Positions 16,882 through 24,839 of a DNA stretch of 64,000 nucleotides are shown piece by piece. Origin of the DNA: JBLHZY01 sp050633265 (GTDB taxonomy: Bacteria; Pseudomonadota; Alphaproteobacteria; Rhodobacterales; Rhodobacteraceae); NCBI GenBank assembly GCA_050633265.1, contig JBOEGE010000001.1:472317-536316 (forward strand). The letters run 5' to 3'. Position numbers and translations under genes: made by a program. Position 1 is the first letter of the stretch; every line of letters starts with the position of its first letter. The notes below the pieces were generated by a model. That model worked only from the letters and a program-made list of their open reading frames with translations. It was not told the origin of the DNA and made no database searches.

Positions 16882-18240
16882 TCAGCCTCTTTCATCGCTA
16901 TCTTGAGGTATGTCACCGCTCACATCCGGCGCATCAGCATTGGGCGTATCGTCAACCTCTGCCCCCTCAACCTCGCCCTGATCAAAGCCCGCGCCATAAG
17001 CGTCGCCCTCATCATCCTCGCCGTAAGCGCCGCCGAAATCGTCCTCGCCGTCTTCCTCATCCGCGCCGCCAATCTCAAGCGGTGGCAGGCCAAGCATTGC
17101 CCGCTTCTCTGCGTCCGTGAGGAAATCTGCGCCCGCAACCCGTGCCCATTGCGCATCCCGCTCAAGGCTCAGCGCTGGCACCTGATCCAGATCGGGTTTC
17201 AGCTCAATTTCCGCGCCGATATGTTCCGAAAGCCAGTGCCCAATCGCGGCCGTGACCTTGGAAACAAGCGGCAAAACCGTCAGGCGATAGAAGGCGCGAT
17301 TGGCCTCCTGATAGTTGGAATAGGTCGCATCCCCTGGAATGCCCAAAAGCATCGGCGGAACCCCAAATGCCAAAGCGATCTCGCGCGCGGCCGCCTCTTT
17401 TGTCTTCTGGAATTCCATATCCGAGGGCGAGAAACCCATCGGCTTCCAATCCAAACCGCCCTCAAGCAGCATGGGTCGGCCCGCATTTCGCGCACCCTGA
17501 TGATGGCTTTCCATCTCGCTCAGCAGGCGGTCGTATTGATCCGCGCTCAGGCTCGCGCTGCCATCGACACCGCGATAAATGATCGCCCCCGAGGGCCGCG
17601 CGGCATTGTCCAAAAGCGCCTTAGACCAGCGCGACGCCGAGTTATGAACATCGACCGCGCCCGCCGCTGCTTGCATTGGCGAAAGCCCGTAATGATCGTC
17701 TTGGGGATGAAACGCCTTCATATGGCAGATCGGCGAAGCAATGCCCTCGGTCAGCCCAAAGCGATGCTTGCGCCCGCCAACCGCATATTCATAAGCGACC
17801 GGCCAGCCATCAGCCCCAGGCACAACCCCCATCCGATCCGAGCGCAAAACATGCAGCTCCTGCGGCACGCCCGTCTCATCCAAAACCGCTTCCAAATAGC
17901 CGTTGCCCGAAAGCAGGATCTGCCCGTAAAGCGCTTCCATCAGCTCGGCGCGCCCTTGCATCGGATTGGGCCGTGCGATCAGCGCAATCAATGGGTGCGT
18001 CTCAAACCGTTGCGCCCCATCCTGAAGCACCAATGGCAAAGCCGCCGCCGCTTCCGCGATCAGCTTGACCGAACGAAACCCAACCGGATTGCCGACAAAA
18101 CCAACCCGCGTCAGCGTGGCTGTATCGCGTGCACTCCACGCCACACCGCCAGTGTTGGCATAGCCAATCACCGGCCCGCTTGCCGATGCTTTGTGCTCTT
18201 GTGGCACGCCAGCGGCGCGCTTCATAAAGTCAAAAACCAT
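16882..18240 (-). CDS. GTA ORFg3: portal protein (HK97 family) with acidic C-terminal tail
   Basis: 452 residues from the ATG at 18240 (MVFDFMKRAAG), which has GAGGAG 10 bases upstream; the frame is open to 18303. The phage portal pattern is visible: GFVGNPVGFRSVKLIAEAAA, PNPMQGRAELMEALYGQILL, GNGYLEAV and AFGVPPMLLGIPGDATYSNY. It forms the dodecameric DNA gate of the capsid. The last 60 or so residues are very acidic and glycine-rich (EEDGEDDFGGAYGEDDEGD), beyond the point where the family normally ends, and may be a disordered assembly tail. Confidence 0.93.
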   Translation of the reverse strand: MVFDFMKRAAGVPQEHKASASGPVIGYANTGGVAWSARDTATLTRVGFVGNPVGFRSVKLIAEAAAALPLVLQDGAQRFETHPLIALIARPNPMQGRAELMEALYGQILLSGNGYLEAVLDETGVPQELHVLRSDRMGVVPGADGWPVAYEYAVGGRKHRFGLTEGIASPICHMKAFHPQDDHYGLSPMQAAAGAVDVHNSASRWSKALLDNAARPSGAIIYRGVDGSASLSADQYDRLLSEMESHHQGARNAGRPMLLEGGLDWKPMGFSPSDMEFQKTKEAAAREIALAFGVPPMLLGIPGDATYSNYQEANRAFYRLTVLPLVSKVTAAIGHWLSEHIGAEIELKPDLDQVPALSLERDAQWARVAGADFLTDAEKRAMLGLPPLEIGGADEEDGEDDFGGAYGEDDEGDAYGAGFDQGEVEGAEVDDTPNADAPDVSGDIPQDSDERG

Positions 18241-18584
18241 TCGAAAGAAGCTCCTCATGTCTCTCTTCTGCATGGCGCAACCGCGCCGCAGCACGTCCCA
18301 CACCTGCCCCGCCCGCTGCCCCTAACGGACATCGGCCAAAACCCCGTATCTCATCTTTTAAATCGTGTGCAGGCGGGCAGATCAGGCTGATCTATCAGGC
18401 GGTACTTGCCGATGTGTTCGGTGCCGATCTGCCCCCGTCGCTGCTGTGAGAAAGGTTATATGACCAAAGGGTTAATCCCTCCCTCGATCAGCGCCCGCCC
18501 CGTTGCGCCCGGCCCAAACCCCGCGCGCAACCCCTTATTTATATGGCCCAGAGCATGGCAATCATGGCTCCAGCCGTTCAAACT
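18241..18584. other. Gap between GTA g2 and g3
   Basis: 344 bases without a supported gene in an otherwise tight cluster. Both strands show short open frames (+ frame ending near 18451, - frame ending near 18350) with protein-like composition, but neither has a start codon with a ribosome site. The self-complementary GATCAGGCTGATC lies at 18384-18396. I see no terminator. Confidence 0.4.
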
Positions 18585-19964
18585 TTAGCTTAATGTGCGA
18601 ATTTGCGGCCGCTGATATTTGCCCGCAGGCGCGATCATCAGCTCATGAATCGCCCAAACAAGCGCATCAACCCGGTCTGGCGATCCCTGCCCCTCAAACC
18701 CGCGCGAGGTCATCAAACACATCTGATCCTCCAACTCGCCAAGCCCGCGCATATGCTGCACGCGCCCCTGCTCATACAAAGCCGCCACAGGCTCTGCCCG
18801 CGCGACCTTCCCGCGCGAGGCCCGCACCGCACGATACGGCACAAGCGGATCAATCTGGCGCACGACCTCTTCCACGAGATCACCGCCCTGATTGACCTCG
18901 GCGATCAAACGCTCCGCCCCGTGGCGCTCCATCGCTTCAATCGCCGCCTTCGCCCAGGCCTGCGGAGAAGCGGCCGAAACGCTCGCATCCTCAAGCACAT
19001 AAGCGCGCCAATTCTGCGGCGGCCCGTCTGTGATGGCCCCAACAACAACGATCCCGCATTCATCCGATCCAGCATGGCTCGTCACCGGCGGATCAACCGC
19101 CACGACAATGCGCGTCAGCTCAGGCGGTTCTGCAAGGCGGGTCTTTTCAAGCGCGCTCGCCGTCCAAAGCGCGTCCTGAGCATCCTCAAGCAAGACCCCC
19201 TCAAGCTCTTGGCGCCCAAGCCGCGTCCCAGCATAGCGGGTGCGCACCTCTTCCAAGAAACTGTCGGCCAGATAGGCGCGGTTGGCCTCTGTCGGCGCAT
19301 GGGTGCGCACGGTTGATTTGGCCGCCATGATATCCTTCAAAACGCCAATATTGCGCGGCGTCGTGGTGATCACCTGCTGTGGCCTCTCGCCAAGGCGCAG
19401 ACCAAACTGCAACATATCCCAGACCTCGCGCGCGCGTTTCCACTTGGCCAATTCATCCACCCAAGCCGCATCGAATTGCGGGCCGCGCAGCGCCTCTGGC
19501 TCATGCGCTGAGAAAACCTGCGCCTGTGCACCATTGGGCCAAAGCAAACGGCGCCGCGTGGCCTGCCACTCAGGGCGTCTGTCTGGCGGCGAACAGGCTA
19601 GGATGCCACTGTCGCCAAACACCATCACATCGCGCGCCTGATCAAAGGTCTCACCCACAAGCGCCACCCGGCGCGCGCGCCCCTTATCAAGCGGGCCTGC
19701 CCCCTCAACCATCGAGCGGACCCATTCAGACCCAGCGCGCGTTTTGCCCGCCCCGCGCCCGCCCATAATGATCCAAGAGCGCCAATCGCCAACGGGCGGC
19801 AATTGATGCGGCATCGCCCAGAAGTCAAATAAGAAAGGGAGCGCATGAAGCGCTCCCTTGGGGAGATCATTCAGAAATTTCTCCTGAATCTTGGGCTCTT
19901 GCGAGACAAGCCAATCGGCGTTGTATCTCGTCTCGGGCCCCTTCAAGGTCGAGGGCGTATCCAT
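18585..19964 (-). CDS. GTA ORFg2: terminase large subunit
   Basis: 459 residues from the ATG at 19964, with GGAG 6 bases upstream. The ATPase domain has a Walker A box GGRGAGKT (68-75) and a Walker B-like FDAAWVDE; the nuclease domain begins near RIVVAVDPPVTSHAGSDECG and includes GIVVVGAI and HGAERLIAEVNQGGD. It cuts and pumps host DNA into the particle. The start lies 98 bases inside g1, so the two terminase subunits overlap deeply. All motifs are intact. Confidence 0.95.
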   Translation of the reverse strand: MDTPSTLKGPETRYNADWLVSQEPKIQEKFLNDLPKGALHALPFLFDFWAMPHQLPPVGDWRSWIIMGGRGAGKTRAGSEWVRSMVEGAGPLDKGRARRVALVGETFDQARDVMVFGDSGILACSPPDRRPEWQATRRRLLWPNGAQAQVFSAHEPEALRGPQFDAAWVDELAKWKRAREVWDMLQFGLRLGERPQQVITTTPRNIGVLKDIMAAKSTVRTHAPTEANRAYLADSFLEEVRTRYAGTRLGRQELEGVLLEDAQDALWTASALEKTRLAEPPELTRIVVAVDPPVTSHAGSDECGIVVVGAITDGPPQNWRAYVLEDASVSAASPQAWAKAAIEAMERHGAERLIAEVNQGGDLVEEVVRQIDPLVPYRAVRASRGKVARAEPVAALYEQGRVQHMRGLGELEDQMCLMTSRGFEGQGSPDRVDALVWAIHELMIAPAGKYQRPQIRTLS

Positions 19965-20208
19965 TAACAACTCCAGCCTCCTTCTTTTCCATTTCTTCGA
20001 TCTTTGCGATGCGATCCAACAGCGCCTGTAACGCCTTGTCGTATTCGCTGATCGTGCGCGGCGTCAGTGCCGCCTCTGTCTCTGCGCCGCCCTCAACTTT
20101 GGAAATGCCTTCATCCAAAGCACGCGCGGCGCGGTGAAACGATTTCTTTGCGACAGCCAGAAGCTTATGCCGTTCTGTACCGCCGCGGGTCTTTCTATGA
20201 TTTGCCAT
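19867..20208 (-). CDS. GTA ORFg1: terminase small subunit (TerS)
   Basis: 113 residues, mostly helical and charged, with a predicted coiled coil in the middle (ISEYDKALQALLDRIAKIEE). In R. capsulatus g1 has been shown to be the GTA small terminase. Here it is the first gene of the cluster, directly before TerL, and its last 98 bases encode the TerL N-terminus in another frame. The ribosome site is weak. Upstream lie a terminator-like hairpin and a candidate promoter. Sequence similarity among TerS proteins is low, so the call rests on position, length and helix pattern. Confidence 0.85.
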   Translation of the reverse strand: MANHRKTRGGTERHKLLAVAKKSFHRAARALDEGISKVEGGAETEAALTPRTISEYDKALQALLDRIAKIEEMEKKEAGVVNGYALDLEGARDEIQRRLACLARAQDSGEISE

Positions 20209-20249
20209 GTATTTTGCTCTGCCTCTTATGCGCTCCGCACAAGAGAGAC

Positions 20250-20284
20250 AAAAAAAGCGACCCCAGGGTTGCCCCCGTGCCGCT
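20250..20284 (-). terminator. Terminator-like hairpin in the leader of GTA g1
   Basis: On the minus strand AGCGGC pairs with GTCGCT (one G-U) and an inner GGGG pairs with CCCT around a three-base loop; seven T follow. The G-U pair is only good on the minus strand. It lies 41 bases before the g1 start and downstream of the candidate promoter at 20311-20339, so it could either end the RES/Xre transcript or act as an attenuator on the GTA transcript. Confidence 0.7.
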
Positions 20285-20310
20285 TAACTCATCTCTTCTA
20301 GCATGCCAAA

Positions 20311-20339
20311 AAGCTACTTAGCATCGTCCCGAAAGTCAA
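20311..20339 (-). promoter_or_regulatory. Candidate promoter upstream of the GTA cluster
   Basis: TTGACT (20334-20339) is separated by 17 bases from TAGCTT (20311-20316) on the minus strand. The -35 box is strong and the -10 box weak, as expected of an activator-dependent promoter. It is the best match in the 292 bases between the RES gene and g1. No operator for a known GTA regulator could be recognised. Confidence 0.4.
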
Positions 20340-20500
20340 GAAATTTAAGGCTAACAAGGGGTTAAGGCTTAGCGCCGCTGCTTTAGGCCTATGCGCAATT
20401 GCCCGTTAACAAAGGCAAAATCAGCGCTCTGCGCACAAGCCCTGCCAAAAGCCCTAGCCCTGCGCCCGCAGCAATCACGCCTGCGAAACCGCCCCCCAAA

Positions 20501-21190
20501 TCATGCCATCCGGCGCACAATCACCGCGCCCGATACGGGCACTTCAATGCGCAAATGATCCGCCTGCACCACATTCAAAACCTGCTTAGGGCGAAAACAA
20601 ACCCAGTTCTCATGGCCCCTGTGGCGCACGCTTTCATAGCGGATGCCGGCGATCTTTGCCCGCGGCCCCAAGGCCCGCACCGCCCGGCCAAAGGCTTGCG
20701 GCGCGGGGTAGCTTGCATCATCGGGGTCGTGAAATTCGGGGTGTTTGCCGATGATATCCAGATAGACCCCGCCAAGATCAGCGCGGTATTCGCGGTAGGT
20801 TTCCGCCTTGCTGTTCAGCGCACTCAAAGCGATCTCTTTGCGCAGCCCATTGGCAACCTCAAGCACCGCCGTTGTTAACGAAGTCGCCGCATACCAAGCG
20901 CCAAGGCTCGCATCCGAAAAACGCAAACCGCTCGGCGAGCCATGCAAAAACGCCGCCATAACAATGCTGGCATTCTCGCGCCCATAGACCTGCTCTTCGC
21001 GCGCAAGCCGGGCGAGCCGTGGCGCAACAAGGCGATCATTCGTCCACCCTTCCAGAAACATCACCGCATCAAGATCATGCGGCGCACAGACATCCTCAAA
21101 CGCCGGAATTGGCGGAAAACGCGATGGGATCAGCCGGCGCGTGCCCTTTGGTGCGGCCAGCTGATCATAAGCGTCCAAATCAACGCTCAT
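20501..21190 (-). CDS. RES-domain toxin of a type II RES/Xre toxin-antitoxin system
   Basis: 229 residues of the RES family, named after conserved Arg, Glu and Ser residues; characterised members degrade or ADP-ribosylate using NAD+. Here the set reads Arg90 in GLRFSDASLG, Tyr100 in AWYAATS, Glu111 in AVLEVANG and Ser187 in GIRYESVRHRG, so the active site appears complete. Its ATG overlaps the antitoxin stop by 4 bases (ATGA), the normal antitoxin-first arrangement. The pair sits directly upstream of the GTA cluster on the same strand. Confidence 0.88.
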   Translation of the reverse strand: MSVDLDAYDQLAAPKGTRRLIPSRFPPIPAFEDVCAPHDLDAVMFLEGWTNDRLVAPRLARLAREEQVYGRENASIVMAAFLHGSPSGLRFSDASLGAWYAATSLTTAVLEVANGLRKEIALSALNSKAETYREYRADLGGVYLDIIGKHPEFHDPDDASYPAPQAFGRAVRALGPRAKIAGIRYESVRHRGHENWVCFRPKQVLNVVQADHLRIEVPVSGAVIVRRMA

Positions 21191-21702
21191 ACGAAAACGA
21201 TGTCCTCAGCCGTCACCGGCTCAAAGCTGCCCTCAGGCGCGCCGTGCCCCATATGCCCGCCGCGCCAAGCATCCAGATAACGGCGCACGCTCATGATCCC
21301 ATCATGCGACCCATCCAGAATATAGCCCATCGGCGAAGCCCCGCTAAACAACGTGCCCGCATGCGCGCCCTTCAGCCAGACCAGCGCCTGATTGGGATCC
21401 TCAAACAAGATCGCAAGCGCCTTATAAATCCCCAGCACCGCCGAAATCCGCAAAAGCGTATCAAGCGGTAGGGTCACGGGCGCCTCATCCTGCGCCTTCT
21501 TCATCCACTGATGATAAGTTGATCGCCCCGGCTCGCCAAGGAGCACGATCCGCTCGCGCTCAGACAGGCCCCACTGCGCCGCAATCGCGCGAAAGGCCCG
21601 CAAACCGGGGCCACTGGCGCGTTTGCGATCCTCAAGCGAAAGCCGGTGAAGCCCGTTTTGCTGAGGCTGAAAGGGGGTATTTTGATGTGCGGCGAGGTGC
21701 AT
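21187..21702 (-). CDS. Xre/MbcA/ParS-type antitoxin of the RES toxin
   Basis: 171 residues from the ATG at 21702, chosen because GGAGG lies 5 bases upstream; an in-frame ATG at 21714 lies within about 5 bases of the predicted transcription start and has no ribosome site. The N-terminal part is an Xre-like DNA-binding domain (about 30-100, with LSERERIVLLGEPGRSTYHQ). The C-terminal toxin-binding domain carries FSGASPMGYILDG and MSVRRYLDAWRGG. It should neutralise the RES toxin and repress its own promoter through the dyad at 21713-21749. Confidence 0.88.
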   Translation of the reverse strand: MHLAAHQNTPFQPQQNGLHRLSLEDRKRASGPGLRAFRAIAAQWGLSERERIVLLGEPGRSTYHQWMKKAQDEAPVTLPLDTLLRISAVLGIYKALAILFEDPNQALVWLKGAHAGTLFSGASPMGYILDGSHDGIMSVRRYLDAWRGGHMGHGAPEGSFEPVTAEDIVFV

Positions 21703-21712
21703 TTTGGCCTCC

Positions 21713-21754
21713 ATGTCTACTTATGGATATATAGTCCACATATAGACATGTCAA
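21713..21754 (-). promoter_or_regulatory. Promoter and dyad operator of the RES/Xre operon
   Basis: A consensus -35 TTGACA (21749-21754), a 17-base spacer and a -10 TATATC (21726-21731) are read on the minus strand. A 37-bp dyad spans 21713-21749: the outer arms ATGTCTA and TAGACAT are perfect and 12 of 15 positions match across the full arms. The dyad covers the spacer, -10 and start site, so binding by the antitoxin would block RNA polymerase. Confidence 0.8.
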
Positions 21755-21778
21755 GTCACACCCCAACCCAAACACCCC

Positions 21779-21799
21779 GCGCGCCCTCTTACGGCGCGC
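21779..21799 (-). terminator. GC-rich hairpin after mltG
   Basis: GCGCGCC (21779-21785) pairs with GGCGCGC (21793-21799) around a seven-base loop, 50 bases after the mltG stop. There is no U-run, so termination is only probable. Confidence 0.4.
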
Positions 21800-21852
21800 A
21801 CACACACGACCCTAACCTTTACAGCCCAACCCGGCCCAAAAGACCAAGCAAC

Positions 21853-23022
21853 CTATTGCGCTGCCCGCTCCGCCTCGATCTTGCGCCAAGCGGAAACATT
21901 GGCGTTATGCTCGGCCAAAGTCGTTGCAAAGGCATGCCCGCCCGTGCCATCGGCGACAAAGAAAATATAGGGCGTATCATCGGGGTTCAGCGCCGCTTCA
22001 ATCGCCGCAAGGCCCGGATTGGCAATCGGTGTAGGGGGCAGGCCCTCGATCACATAGGTGTTATAGGGCGTCTCGCGCTGTAGCTCGCTTTGGCGCAAAC
22101 CCCGCCCAAGAATGCCCTGCCCATTGGTCACGCCGTAAATCACGGTCGGGTCCGTCTGTAGCCGCATCCCCTTGTTGAGCCGGTTCACAAAAACGCTGGC
22201 AACTTGGCGCCGCTCATCGGCAAGGCCTGTTTCCTTTTCAACGATCGAGGCCATGATCAGCGCTTCTTCCTTGCTACCATAGGGCAGATCACTGGCGCGA
22301 TCCTTCCAAGCGGCATCAAGGCGCTCAACCTGCTTTTCTTCCATCTTTACAATGAGATCACTGATGCTATCGCCCGGGCGAACCTCATAGGAATCCGGCG
22401 CCAGCGATCCCTCAGCCGGAAGCGTTGCGGGCGAGCCTTCCATGAAATCCGCCTGTTTCAAAGCCTCTACAATCTGCCAACTGGTCGCCCCTTCGGCCAA
22501 TGCGATGCGATACCGCGTGTCAGACTGAGCACGCCGCGAAACATAAGCCTCGGGCACATCCGCGCCCTCTTCACCGGCGTCACCGGGCTCAAAACTGGCA
22601 ATCTCAACGAATTTATCCGTTGCAGGATCAAGCTCGCGCACCTGAATTTGCACGCGGTTGATCCCGATGCGATAGACGATCTCAGTGCCGCAGGTCGAAG
22701 CCCCGCCGCGCGTGACCAAATCAATGATCTGCTCCATGCTCGCATGTTCAGGAACCAAAAAAGACCCCGCCTTCAGCAGCGCTGTCTTATCCGTATACTC
22801 CGCCCCGATGCGAAAGATCGAACTGCTGGTGATCGCGCCCTGCGCCTCAAGATCGCGCGAGACTTTGCTCATCGTGCCGCCCGATGGCACCCGAAGGCAA
22901 ATCGGCTCATCCAAAGGCCCCTCAGCGCTAAACTGCGCCTTGCCCCAGACCAAAGCCCCACCCGCCAAAAACAAAACCACCACAAAAAGCGACAAGGCAT
23001 TTGAGGCGATATGGCGCCACAT
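21853..23022 (-). CDS. mltG: Endolytic transglycosylase MltG
   Basis: 389 residues of the YceG-like family, an inner-membrane enzyme that cuts growing glycan strands. An N-terminal membrane helix (about 10-28) is followed by LysM-like and catalytic parts; the catalytic glutamate lies in IMASIVEKETGLADERR, followed by VFVNRLNKGMRLQTDPTVIY and the C-terminal GLPPTPIANPGLAAIEAALN. The start shares one base with the fabF stop (TGATG), so it is translated with fabF. This fab-mltG linkage is common in bacteria. Confidence 0.94.
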   Translation of the reverse strand: MWRHIASNALSLFVVVLFLAGGALVWGKAQFSAEGPLDEPICLRVPSGGTMSKVSRDLEAQGAITSSSIFRIGAEYTDKTALLKAGSFLVPEHASMEQIIDLVTRGGASTCGTEIVYRIGINRVQIQVRELDPATDKFVEIASFEPGDAGEEGADVPEAYVSRRAQSDTRYRIALAEGATSWQIVEALKQADFMEGSPATLPAEGSLAPDSYEVRPGDSISDLIVKMEEKQVERLDAAWKDRASDLPYGSKEEALIMASIVEKETGLADERRQVASVFVNRLNKGMRLQTDPTVIYGVTNGQGILGRGLRQSELQRETPYNTYVIEGLPPTPIANPGLAAIEAALNPDDTPYIFFVADGTGGHAFATTLAEHNANVSAWRKIEAERAAQ

Positions 23023-24284
23023 CAGGCCTGAACCTTCTTCAGAACAAGCGAGGCATTCGTGCCGCCAAAGCCAAAGCTGTTGGACAGGGCCACATCAATT
23101 TTGCGCTCTTGCTTGGCATTAGCCGCCAAATTCAGGCGCGGTGTCACGGCCGGATTATCAAGGTTGATCGTCGGCGGCGCGACCTGATCACGGATCGCCA
23201 AAGCACAGAAGATCGCCTCAACCGATCCCGCCGCGCCCAATAGGTGCCCGATAGAGGATTTGGTCGAACTCATCGTCGCTGTATCGGCCGCATCGCCAAG
23301 CATCCGCTCAACAGCGCCAAGCTCGATCGTATCGGCCATGGTCGAAGTGCCATGCGCGTTGATGTAATCAATATCCGCAGGTGTGATGCCCGCACGCGCA
23401 ATCGCGGCTTCCATGGCGCGAAAACCGCCATCGCCATCCTCAGACGGCGCGGTGATATGATAGGCATCGCCCGAAAGCCCATAGCCCGCCACTTCGGCGT
23501 AAATCTTTGCACCGCGCGCAACCGCATGCTCGTATTCCTCAAGCACAACAATGCCCGCACCCTCGCCCATCACAAACCCATCGCGATCCGCATCATAAGG
23601 GCGGCTCGCGGTTTTGGGATTGTCCGTGCCCTTGGTGCTCAGGGCTTTGCAGGCGTTAAACCCGGCAATGCCAAGCTCGCAAATCGCCGCTTCCGCACCG
23701 CCCGCAACCATAACATCCGCATCCCCAAGCATGATAAGGCGCGCCGCATCGCCAATCGCATGTGCGCCCGTTGAACAAGCCGTTACAACCGAATGGTTCG
23801 GGCCCTTAAAGCCGTATTTGATGCTCACCTGGCCGGAAATCAAATTGATCAAAGAGCCCGGAATAAAGAACGGCGAAACCCGCCGCGGCCCCTTTTCCTT
23901 CAGCAAAATCGCCGTATCGGCAATCGAGGAAAGCCCGCCAATGCCAGAGCCGATCAAAACACCCGTGCGCAGCAAATCTTCCTCCGCCTCAGGCATCCAA
24001 TCCGCATCGCGAAGCGCCTGTGTCGAAGCGGCAATCCCGAAAAGGATGAAATCATCAACTTTGCGCTGCTCTTTTGGCTCCATCCAATCATCGGGGTTAA
24101 ACGTGCCATCGCTGCCATCGCCACGCGGCACTTCGCAAGCGTAATTCGTGCCCAAATGGCTCGCATCAAACCGCTGGATCGTGCCCGCGCCGCTCTCGCC
24201 CGCCAAAAGCCGGCTCCACGTCTCCTCAACACCGCAAGCCAACGGCGTGACCAAACCCAATCCTGTGATAACCACTCGGCGCAT
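23022..24284 (-). CDS. fabF: 3-oxoacyl-[acyl-carrier-protein] synthase II
   Basis: 420 residues from the ATG at 24284 (MRRVVITGLG), which follows a GGGGGG-containing ribosome site; the open frame to 24356 has no supporting start. KAS II condenses acyl-ACP with malonyl-ACP. The Cys-His-His triad is visible: VVTACSTGAHAIG (Cys), INAHGTSTMADTIE (His) and STKSSIGHLLGAAG (His). Downstream of acpP in the fatty acid block, directly overlapping mltG. Confidence 0.96.
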   Translation of the reverse strand: MRRVVITGLGLVTPLACGVEETWSRLLAGESGAGTIQRFDASHLGTNYACEVPRGDGSDGTFNPDDWMEPKEQRKVDDFILFGIAASTQALRDADWMPEAEEDLLRTGVLIGSGIGGLSSIADTAILLKEKGPRRVSPFFIPGSLINLISGQVSIKYGFKGPNHSVVTACSTGAHAIGDAARLIMLGDADVMVAGGAEAAICELGIAGFNACKALSTKGTDNPKTASRPYDADRDGFVMGEGAGIVVLEEYEHAVARGAKIYAEVAGYGLSGDAYHITAPSEDGDGGFRAMEAAIARAGITPADIDYINAHGTSTMADTIELGAVERMLGDAADTATMSSTKSSIGHLLGAAGSVEAIFCALAIRDQVAPPTINLDNPAVTPRLNLAANAKQERKIDVALSNSFGFGGTNASLVLKKVQA

Positions 24285-24407
24285 GAACTGCCCCCCTTTT
24301 TTGTAACTCAACCCCTGATTACACGGCATTGCATGGATGGAAAAGAGCAAGCACACGCCCCATCGGCAAAATTCGCCCGGATCAGCGGCCCATCAACGCA
24401 GGCTTTG

Positions 24408-24430
24408 CTTTTTCTTGGCCCAAATACTCA
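24408..24430 (+). repeat. Dispersed repeat family A, copy 2
   Basis: CTTTTTCTTGG followed by CCCAAATACTCA, between acpP and fabF. Same sequence as copies at 26092, 32633 and 46433 with few differences. Confidence 0.8.
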
Positions 24431-24543
24431 AAAAAGCCAAAGGCGCAAATCCCCCCTCAAAAACCGCGCACAACCGCCACCCAATCCCCAAACCAGAGCA
24501 AAACCAGGTCCAAACCCGCCAATCAAACAGCCCGCAACCCATC

Positions 24544-24576
24544 AAAAAAGCGCGCCCGGTTGCCCGAACGCGCCTC
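24544..24576 (-). terminator. Terminator downstream of acpP
   Basis: On the minus strand GGCGCG pairs with CGCGC, with an inner CGGG/CCGG stem, followed by TTTTTT, about 30 bases after the acpP stop. It would separate abundant acpP message from fabF, which then needs its own promoter in 24285-24540. That stretch otherwise holds only a family A repeat and A/C-rich sequence on the + strand. Confidence 0.75.
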
Positions 24577-24605
24577 AATTCTCATAGCTCTAAGGGAAAA
24601 ACCGC

Positions 24606-24839
24606 CTAAGAAGCTTCAGTGATGAATTTCACTGCATCGCCAAAAGTCTGAATGGTTTCAGCCGCATCATCAGGGATTTCGATGCCGAACTCTTCTTCAA
24701 ACGCCATGACCAACTCAACAGTATCAAGGCTGTCGGCGCCAAGATCATCAATGAACGAAGCCGTTTGCGTTACTTTGTCCTCTTCGACGCCGAGATGCTC
24801 AACGACGATTTTCTTTACGCGATCTGCGATGTCGCTCAT
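24606..24839 (-). CDS. acpP: Acyl carrier protein
   Basis: 77 residues, normal ACP length. The phosphopantetheine attachment serine is in LGADSLDTVELVMAFEEEF; the protein is acidic and helical as expected. GAGG lies 7 bases before the ATG. It carries growing acyl chains for FabD, FabG and FabF, encoded around it. The long gaps and the terminator on its 3' side suggest a separate, strongly expressed transcript. Confidence 0.97.
   Translation of the reverse strand: MSDIADRVKKIVVEHLGVEEDKVTQTASFIDDLGADSLDTVELVMAFEEEFGIEIPDDAAETIQTFGDAVKFITEAS

Noticed and set aside
16903..18390. A 495-residue + strand frame opposite the portal gene
   Set aside because: Shadow of g3; Arg/Ile/Pro-rich and without motifs.
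18300..18455. Short protein-like frames on both strands between g2 and g3 (+ ending VFGADLPPSLL, - ending DLPACTRFKR)
   Set aside because: Neither has a start codon with a ribosome site; the likeness on both strands comes from a self-complementary stretch.
5175..20208. The phage-like cluster considered as a prophage
   Set aside because: No integrase, repressor, lysis or replication genes and no attachment sites; gene order and content match the RcGTA structural cluster.
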